From the NCBI GenBank assembly GCA_009823395.1, contig CM020503.1:8460001-8524000 (forward strand): DNA of 64,000 bases. The letters are read 5' to 3'. Made by a program: the position numbers and the translations under genes. Positions 58,401 to 64,000 of the stretch are shown piece by piece. Positions within the stretch are counted from its first letter, which is position 1, and each line of letters begins with the position of its first letter. Source of the DNA: Thamnaconus septentrionalis (Eukaryota; Chordata; Actinopteri; Tetraodontiformes; Monacanthidae). The notes below the pieces were generated by a model. That model did no database searches and was not told where the DNA came from. It saw nothing but the letters and a program-made list of their open reading frames with translations.

Positions 58401-61400
58401 GTTGGAGGGGACGATTTAGCACACTGAATTGTAACAGAGATTGGAGGGAAAACACACAAGACAGTGTTAGCAAAAAATTAAAAACTAATCTTAAAATCAT
58501 CTCTGACATGGATACATAGACAACACATAGACACAAACCTTGGTCTTTATTGAAGAACTCGCTCCATTCTTGTCCAGGCTGGATTTTAAAGTGGACTTCT
58601 TAACTGAGGAGGAAGAGGCAGTAGAAGAAGCCTTCTTTCCTCCAGTCGAGGGTACTGCTCCTTTCGAAGAGGCGGCCTTCATTTTGAGGAAGGAGGAAGA
58701 GGCAGTGGAACAAGCCTTCTTTCCCCCAGACGAGGACACAGCTCCTTTGGAAGAGGATGACTTCATCTTGCTTATCTCTGCCATTAAAGCATTGGCCAGA
58801 TTTTTAACCATGACATCAAGGTCAGGCTGTTTTGACTTGCTACCTACAGGGAGAAGAAGTCGAGAAACAGAAATCACCATTAGTTACAAAATAACAGATT
58901 TGTCCCAGTAGCATTTTAATATTTTCAATGTCCCAAACCTGAAGATCCTTGTTGGGATGATGACTTTTCAACAGACGATCGTTTCTCACTACCCGCTGTC
59001 TTATGCGGCAGTTGACTCTCATTGCTCCTCTTTGGTGACCATCTACTGTCACCTTTTTTTGGTGACAAATGTCTCTTCTCAGCCCTCTTGGGTGGCGATC
59101 GTCTCTCACTCAGTCTTCTTTGCGGGGATCGTCTGTCCGGGCCCCATTTTACTGGCGAGCGTCTCTTGTCGTGCCATCTCGGTGGTGATACTCTGTCATC
59201 GAACCTTCTTGGCGGTGATCTTCTGTAATCAGGCCTTCTCAGTGGTGATCGTTCCTCACGGCTCCTCCTTGGAGATGATCGTCTTGCATCGTTTCTCCTT
59301 GGAGGTGAATGACGGTCCCCTCTCCTACCTGGCGACACTTCTTTCTTTGGGCTCCTTAAATGTAATGCATTAGAGTAAGGGCAGTGATCCAATCATGGCA
59401 AGTAAGAATAAAACTGTCATGTAAACTAGTGCAGTGCTCATAGTAAGCTTCTAAACACAACTGTATGACAAAGCTATGTGCTAATGTTGAAATTGATCTA
59501 CCTTGGAGAAAATGAAAACGCAACCGCAACGAACGTCACCCAAAGAACAACTTGACCACAAAGCTCACACAAAGCTGTGATGGTGAAGTGCAAGTTGTGA
59601 AAGCAGTGAAGTTACTTCAGCCTATCTGGCTTATCTCGCAAGAGCATAGCCCGACAGCGGAAGTTAAGGGGTGTATGTACGCTTGCGCGCGCACGCACAC
59701 ACTCACACAAACACAAAGGCAAGCACACATAGAAAACTGCTACTACTTCTCTGAAGACATTTATCTAGGAGTTATATCACTAACACCTATCAAACTTTAA
59801 CTCACAAAGACTAGTATCATTGAGGTGAGGGTTTTTAATTCTGCAAAAGTTTTTTTTGTTAAATAATTTGAACATCTCAACTTACCTTCGTATGTATTTG
59901 GAACTTTGTGGTGATCGTGATCTACTGTGCTTCTCCCTTCGACCTTCTGAGAGATGCGGGCTGGATGAGGGCGAGTGGCTGCCACGCACACTTTTCTGGT
60001 GTCTACTCTTGGAAGTCTTGGCAGAGCTTGACGTAGGCTTGACGTATTTACCTTCATCCCTGAAAACGGCAATGATGAAACAATGTTGCCAGACAGAAGG
60101 TAAAATGAGCAGGCTGCAGGTTCACAACACTGATGCATAGCCCTCCATACCCTCCATACCCTCCATACCCAACTGGTGGATCACTGAATGACACATGAAT
60201 CCGAGGATTACACATTGAGGATTAAGGATGCCTTTTGAGGAGATGGTCTTGATTAACATGAAATGCACAAAATTTACCTGGTCTCATGCGTGTCCTCGCC
60301 ATTCCAATCTGGGTATCTGAGGAATGAACAATGCAAGAATTCCATTAAAATCACAACGTTTCTATGGTTTTGGTGGGCTTTTTCAGAAACAGCACACCAT
60401 TAGAAAAAGTTATCTAATCAATACCTGTAATTACTAAACAATATTTCCTCTATGCATGTTCTGAAAAGCCATAATAACTGAAAATAATTGTTACTAGCAA
60501 AGTAAAAAAAAGAAGAAAAGACTAAAAGAGAGAAAGAAAGAAACTTACTTTCGTCTCAGGAGTTTGCAGCTCTCTAGGTGAAGACTAGTGTTCTGGTGGG
60601 AGATCCAATCCTAGCAGTCAAAACAACAGACACACAGAATTGAAATGCATCTCATTGCTCTCAAACCTACTATGAGCTGGCATAGTTCAACTACATGTGT
60701 GGTTTTTCTTATCATTTTATTTAACATCGAAGCAGCAATGAAAATAGTTATTTAGATCACTTAAACCTAAGGATTACAATGGAGGGACCTAAAGAGATAG
60801 AGATCAATTATTTGATCTATTCTTAATTAATTAACTCTTTTAATTAGAAATACTGCAGGCTAATATATTGTAAACATGAAAACGTCAAGTCACAAAAAGC
60901 ATGGCAGGTCTTCTTGGAGATTTTTGTCTCTCTGGTTCCCTCGTGGCCGGCGATGGCTGTGATCTTTGAAGAGGTTACAAAAAAAGTGAGAAGTAGATGA
61001 TATGTCCATTTCCAAGTTAAAAAAAAAAAAAAAAAAGTCCAAAAGAGTCCAAAAGGGATCCAAAAAATAAATAAATAAAATTTTCAACGCATTTCCAAGA
61101 GAACATTTCCCATTGGCTCTTGGTTTAAACTGTCCTTGGTAAAGAAATTATTTTATCACAAAATGAAAGGGGTGGCTGAAGTCCATGAAACAACATCAAA
61201 GAAGTACATACAGCAGGACATTTTAAGAAAAACATTAACAACCCTATTCATTTTCGACAACTTTTAAAACAAAGAAAAACATTTCATCTTCATTGATCTT
61301 TGATCATTTTACAAAGTTCCTATTCTTATGATATACTAAAAAGTAAATATATTCTCATTAAAATTACTCATTTCCATTTATAGTGCCAGTGGCCGAATAA

Positions 61401-61719
61401 CAGTTTTATGATTTGATATACAATATTAGTCACATGGGTCACATTAGGTCATTTAAATTTAAACCAAAGAACAAACTCTCGTCTCCACAACCATTAACCG
61501 ACAAATCCGTTTTCATATGGATAGGACATTGTAACAATGAAAAAGAGATAAACAAACAAAACAACAAAACTTTCAGCCCTCGCTTTCAGTGTTCACTTTG
61601 AAAATATGTTTGTACCACAGATTTTGCAATCTCTCCAAACTGAGACTGGCCCCAACTTGTTATGCAAAGAGCTTGTACGTTTAAATACTTATGACTTAAA
61701 TCAGAAATCATGAAAGTAG

Positions 61720-61764
<45 letters not shown>

Positions 61765-64000
61765 TGACTTGCTGTCAAGTCATACACAGAGCGTTTTGTT
61801 TCTCAGTAATTTTGCAGTATTGGAAAAATGTTTGTTTTGTTTTGCAAATAAACATGAATAATGTGCATATAGAATGTTACAATGATTTTTAAATAATGAG
61901 ACATCTGAAAAATCATGAATTCTTCATCCAATAAATGTCACATACAAAAATGATCAATTCAGGATTTGCAACTCGTGACTCTTTGAGGAGACAAACAACA
62001 CGAGAATGCGTTCTTCCACTCACCTGCAATTGAAAACAATCTTTCACACACAGAGAACAGGTATGTGGAAAGAATCGTGGCGTGGTTGCTGTATAGTCAT
62101 GAATCATGGCAGATGTTGGCAGACCCTTGGACACTGAAATCTTTCTTTGGGAATTGGGCATTGTCGTGTTATCAAAGTTCACTGGTGCCGGGGGTAACTG
62201 ATGCGTCGCTGGAGGATGACTGATGGGATTTGGGCTGAAGGCTGGGTGGTGTAAAGTCTGTGAGACACTGGTGATGCTTGGGATGGGAGCTGCTGATAGA
62301 CGTGGCTTGGCAGCTGAGAAAACTGGAGGCCACACACCCTGCGCCATGTTCGATGCCACCTCTTTCTGCGTCTGCTGCTTTGAATGTTGTCCCGCAAGCT
62401 GCCGCTGCATCTGATGCTTTTTGGTCTGCTCAGCCAGTGGTGACTCTTGACTCTTCATTTTACTTTTAACACGATTCCCGTTGTCGTCATTTCTCTGGAT
62501 AAGCACAAGGCCAGGTCGGTCAGGGTGCACAACATGCAGAGGAGTACAGGAGGGCGGTTGGGCTTTCAATACTGACTGGGTATTTGCAAGAGGTCCCTTT
62601 AAAGCAGAAGACTTTGAGGTTTCAGGCTTTCTCTGACTTTTTTCACTCGTCTGGTCAACTGAAGAGCCCGATGCAGGGCTTTTTGTCTTTTTTGTATCCT
62701 TGCACAGTTGTTCTTGACTCAGTCTGCTTTTATCACTTGTGTCCATCAGCAATACACTTCCACTGCTACCAGGGACACTGGTGGTCTTCGCCTCATCCAC
62801 AACCCCACCATGGAACTTGCTAGTATGTCCATAATCAATGACTTTCCGCGGCTGCAGACCAGTTGATGACATTCCTTTCTGACTTGGTGCTGACAGTCCA
62901 GGCGTGTTCGAACTTTGGCTGGACATTCCACTCACACTTGCAGAGGGTTTATGATCAGGAAATGGTTTTGGTTGGCCTGCAGTGGCAGTCCTCTTGGCTT
63001 TATGAATGCGGATTTGACGTAAGATGTATGGCAGATTATCGGGAGTCATTTGGTCTTCGGGGTAAGAGATAAGATGTTCCAAGTCCTCTTTTTCAAGTCC
63101 ATGTTGCCGAAGAATGTTGAGAGCTGTCTCGGTAGTGTGCTCTGATTGATCTGTCTCTGGATGAGGTGCACGTTTTCCAAAATCACCTAATCCTGGAATG
63201 TACTGCAGATCCCGTTCTCCGTGATTTGATGAAGCAGGCGATGAAAACGTTTTAGAACTGTCAGATGACAATTTATCATATTTATTCAACCAGTCCAAAG
63301 AACTTCTGCCACTTTGAAGATCTGAATGTCTGTGTCCAGTAGAGGTAAGAGATGAGGATGCTGAGTAAGTTGTTCCTGTGTCTGAGGAGCAAAAGTCATC
63401 TCTTGGCTTGCTGGTAAAACCAGAGCCATGTCCAGTATTATGTTGCATCGGTTTACTCAGACCTCGAACCTCCTCTCTGGCTCTGCTAATATGCAGGTCT
63501 ACCGTCCTTCCTATATCCTCATCCATTTCAGTTCTGACCCCCTCTGGCCTGTATCCCAGTGTATGAGGCATTAGCGATGGGCGAATTCCACCGGAAGAAG
63601 CAAAGCTGGAGCCAGGTTGGAGATGTAAAGATGGAGTCTGAGGTTCCTTCCCAGTGTGTGCACTTGGAAATCCATATTGCCTCTGCATAGAGTTTGGGTT
63701 TCCAGAGGCACAGGGGTTATATGGGGGACGGGACATGTTGTTGATGATTTTCAGAAGGTTTAAGAGATTGATTGCTGCAGCCGTTGGAGAAGGAGGTGGT
63801 GAACATATGTATGGAACCGGCACCTTGGAGTTGGTTTTAAATGCTGCAGTCTGGTTTCCAACAGCAAGGGTGCTGGTTAAGTGTGTCAGTGCAAGCTGAG
63901 ATTTGAGCTGGGCAAGTCGTAAGGTGGCAGCCTGCTGTCCAATGAGGATAGAGCTCCCCGAGAGCACCCCAAAAAGAGGGCCTGAAAGAGGCCCTAGACC
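44917..64000 (-). CDS. znf638-like: ZNF638-like RNA-binding zinc-finger protein, copy B (5' end outside window)
   Basis: Exons in transcript order (high to low): 64000-62024, 60610-60549, 60316-60278, 60059-59886, 59354-58939, 58843-58539, 58423-58289, 57961-57863, 57758-57721, 57635-56305, 56198-56046, 55454-55420, 55305-55153, 55028-54900, 54706-54668, 54565-54443, 54344-54221, 54032-53874, 53773-53739, 53054-52890, 52766-52632, 52304-52266, 52172-52020, 51601-51507, 51359-51336, 51143-50978, 50507-50451, 50320-47363, 47265-47178, 46432-46334, 45753-45502, 45413-45297, 45181-45060, 44976-44917. Phases close throughout: 3,351 codons to a TGA at 44919-44917. The frame is open to the window edge, so the true start may lie beyond 64000; an internal Met at 63736 matches copy A's start. 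Most internal exons match copy A in size and order. Domains are as in copy A, but the acidic region is much longer. The VTVDEVGEEE motif, typical of ZNF638 and RBM20, is intact. Donor 47362 (GTATAG) is the weakest splice call. Confidence 0.88.
45851..46000. mobile_element. Fish dispersed repeat fragment in copy B intron
   Basis: GAGTGTTGGGAAGATTACTT, followed by GTAATTGGTTACAATTACA and several ATTAC/GTAAC words, resembles a very common teleost non-autonomous repeat. No ends resolved. It sits in intron 45754-46333. Confidence 0.45.
46433..47177 (-). other. Copy B intron 745 bases long
   Basis: AT-rich with no exon or recognised repeat. Confidence 0.45.
47521..47665 (-). repeat. Trinucleotide (CTC/CTT)n tracts encoding poly-Glu
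   Basis: Two near-pure CTC runs on the + strand, at about 47521-47558 and 47623-47665, encode Glu runs near the end of copy B's acidic exon. They are prone to length variation, and in-frame changes would be tolerated. Confidence 0.85.
48369..48702 (-). repeat. Inverted identical segment, copy B arm
   Basis: Partner of 41029-41362, in the same reading frame and inside the equivalent acidic exon of copy B. The arms are about 7.0 kb apart in opposite orientation. Confidence 0.85.
50508..50977 (-). other. Copy B intron 470 bases long
   Basis: AT-rich, with no exon or recognised repeat. Confidence 0.45.
51602..52019 (-). other. Copy B intron between the RRM5 exons
   Basis: 418 bases with a long T run near 51780-51795. 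Nothing else seen. Confidence 0.45.
53055..53738 (-). other. Copy B intron 684 bases long
   Basis: AT-rich. AAAGCTGCAGGCAGCATTCA near 53343 is reminiscent of a dispersed fish repeat, but too short a match to call. Confidence 0.4.
54221..55454 (-). other. Copy B RRM-like units 2 and 3 (block I)
   Basis: Exon sizes are 35, 153, 129, 39, 123 and 124 nt, almost the same as in copy A. RRM2: KVLLITKLPR and GLVEMPDVES. Spacer: YTFLMRLMKK. RRM3: VILLKNISQS and VFIEFWTSVDTDR. Intron 54707-54899 holds a TA-rich tract. Confidence 0.78.
54776..54846. repeat. TA-rich imperfect palindrome tract
   Basis: Alternating TATATA/TGTATA/CATATA units in copy B intron 54707-54899, able to fold back on itself. Confidence 0.8.
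55455..56045 (-). other. Copy B intron 591 bases long
   Basis: AT-rich, no exon seen. Confidence 0.45.
57863..58423 (-). other. Copy B RRM-like unit 1
   Basis: Exons 58423-58289 (MVRLLRVQSS; ALEHYGKIKSF) and 57961-57863 (AMVCFEKAEDAKS). Same size (135 nt) and phase-0 split as copy A. Confidence 0.8.
57962..58288 (-). other. Copy B intron between the RRM1 exons
   Basis: 327 bases, strongly AT-rich; nothing recognised. Confidence 0.45.
58596..58765 (-). repeat. 84-bp coding tandem duplication in copy B exon 6
   Basis: Two successive 28-residue units starting SSKGAVSSSGGKK and SSKGAVPSTGGKK, with a clear DNA period of 84 bases. Copy A has a single, shorter KMKSSS segment here (exon 31245-31387). 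Confidence 0.8.
58939..60059 (-). other. Copy B RS and SPPRR-repeat exons
   Basis: Exons 60059-59886 and 59354-58939. The second is a tandem array of roughly ten degenerate units of about 10-11 residues of the type DxRRSPPRR, with Asp/Glu alternating against Arg. It is the counterpart of copy A 30284-30918 and more regularly repeated. Intron 59355-59885 shows no other coding signal, only a short CA-rich tract near 59690-59715. Confidence 0.8.
60145..60172. repeat. Short 10-base tandem repeat
   Basis: Three copies of a CCCTCCATAC-type unit in a copy B intron. Confidence 0.7.
60611..62023 (-). other. Copy B intron 1
   Basis: 1.4 kb, AT-rich, with a TG microsatellite at 61723-61761. No exon seen. 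Confidence 0.5.
61723..61761. repeat. TG microsatellite
   Basis: About 19 TG units in copy B intron 1. Confidence 0.95.
62024..64000 (-). other. Copy B exon 1 (partial): N-terminus and first half of zinc finger 1
   Basis: 659 codons in frame to the window edge. Residues 1-88 (a LSGSSILIGQQ and LRLAQLKSQLAL region, then SPTAAAINLLNLLK) resemble the LAQLQAQL helical N-terminus of RBM20 and of fish ZNF638-like proteins. They precede an internal Met at 63736 that matches copy A's start. The helical motif (GLEKEDLEHLISYPEDQ) and the VIDYGHT motif are conserved. The exon ends at CSLCVKDCFQLQ. Exon 60610-60549 completes the finger with DWISHQNTSLH. Confidence 0.85.

Overview
The window is a stretch of vertebrate, almost certainly teleost fish, nuclear genome. 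The evidence is GT-AG spliced genes with short introns, dense CA/TG, AG and ATCC microsatellites, a degraded fish-type non-LTR retrotransposon, several small non-autonomous DNA transposon remnants, and two large genes of the ZNF638 / RBM20 / matrin-3 family of nuclear RNA-binding zinc-finger proteins. No gene was found that suggests a prokaryote, virus or organelle.

Layout: positions 1 to about 26,200 hold no exon I can support. This part is AT-rich intergenic DNA with a few GC-rich patches, microsatellites, a hAT-like element with a near-perfect target-site duplication (10,257-10,581), a 0.6 kb element with terminal inverted repeats (6,111-6,723) and a broken LINE (16,170-16,770). From 26,575 to 43,310 (+) lies copy A of a znf638-like gene: 33 coding exons as modelled, about 2,571 codons. 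From 64,000 down to 44,917 (-) lies copy B: 34 exons, at least 3,351 codons, with its 5' end outside the window. The two genes converge tail to tail. Their stop codons are 1.6 kb apart and their probable poly(A) signals about 0.4 kb apart.

Both copies share one plan: an N-terminal disordered region with a conserved helical motif and an IDYGH motif; a matrin/U1-type C2H2 zinc finger; an Arg/Ser-rich segment; five RRM-like units, each split by a phase-0 intron before beta-3; a long acidic region with repeated hydrophobic-D-[SE]-[VI]-E motifs; and a second matrin-type zinc finger at the C-terminus. By analogy with the family they should be nuclear, RNA-binding and involved in splicing or transcript processing; that role is inferred, not shown here.

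The most interesting signals are: (1) a 334-bp segment that reads as 100% identical, silent sites included, between the inverted copies (41,029-41,362 and 48,369-48,702) although the proteins are otherwise strongly diverged, which points to recent gene conversion; (2) an exon-size code showing that RRM2-RRM3 and RRM4-RRM5 are two copies of one duplicated block; (3) expansion of the acidic LDSVE/VTVDEV motif to about ten copies in B and its erosion in A; (4) loss of the N-terminal domain in A with a possible decayed remnant upstream; (5) two short stop-free in-frame introns in A; and (6) a 16-bp-arm perfect hairpin between the converging 3' ends.
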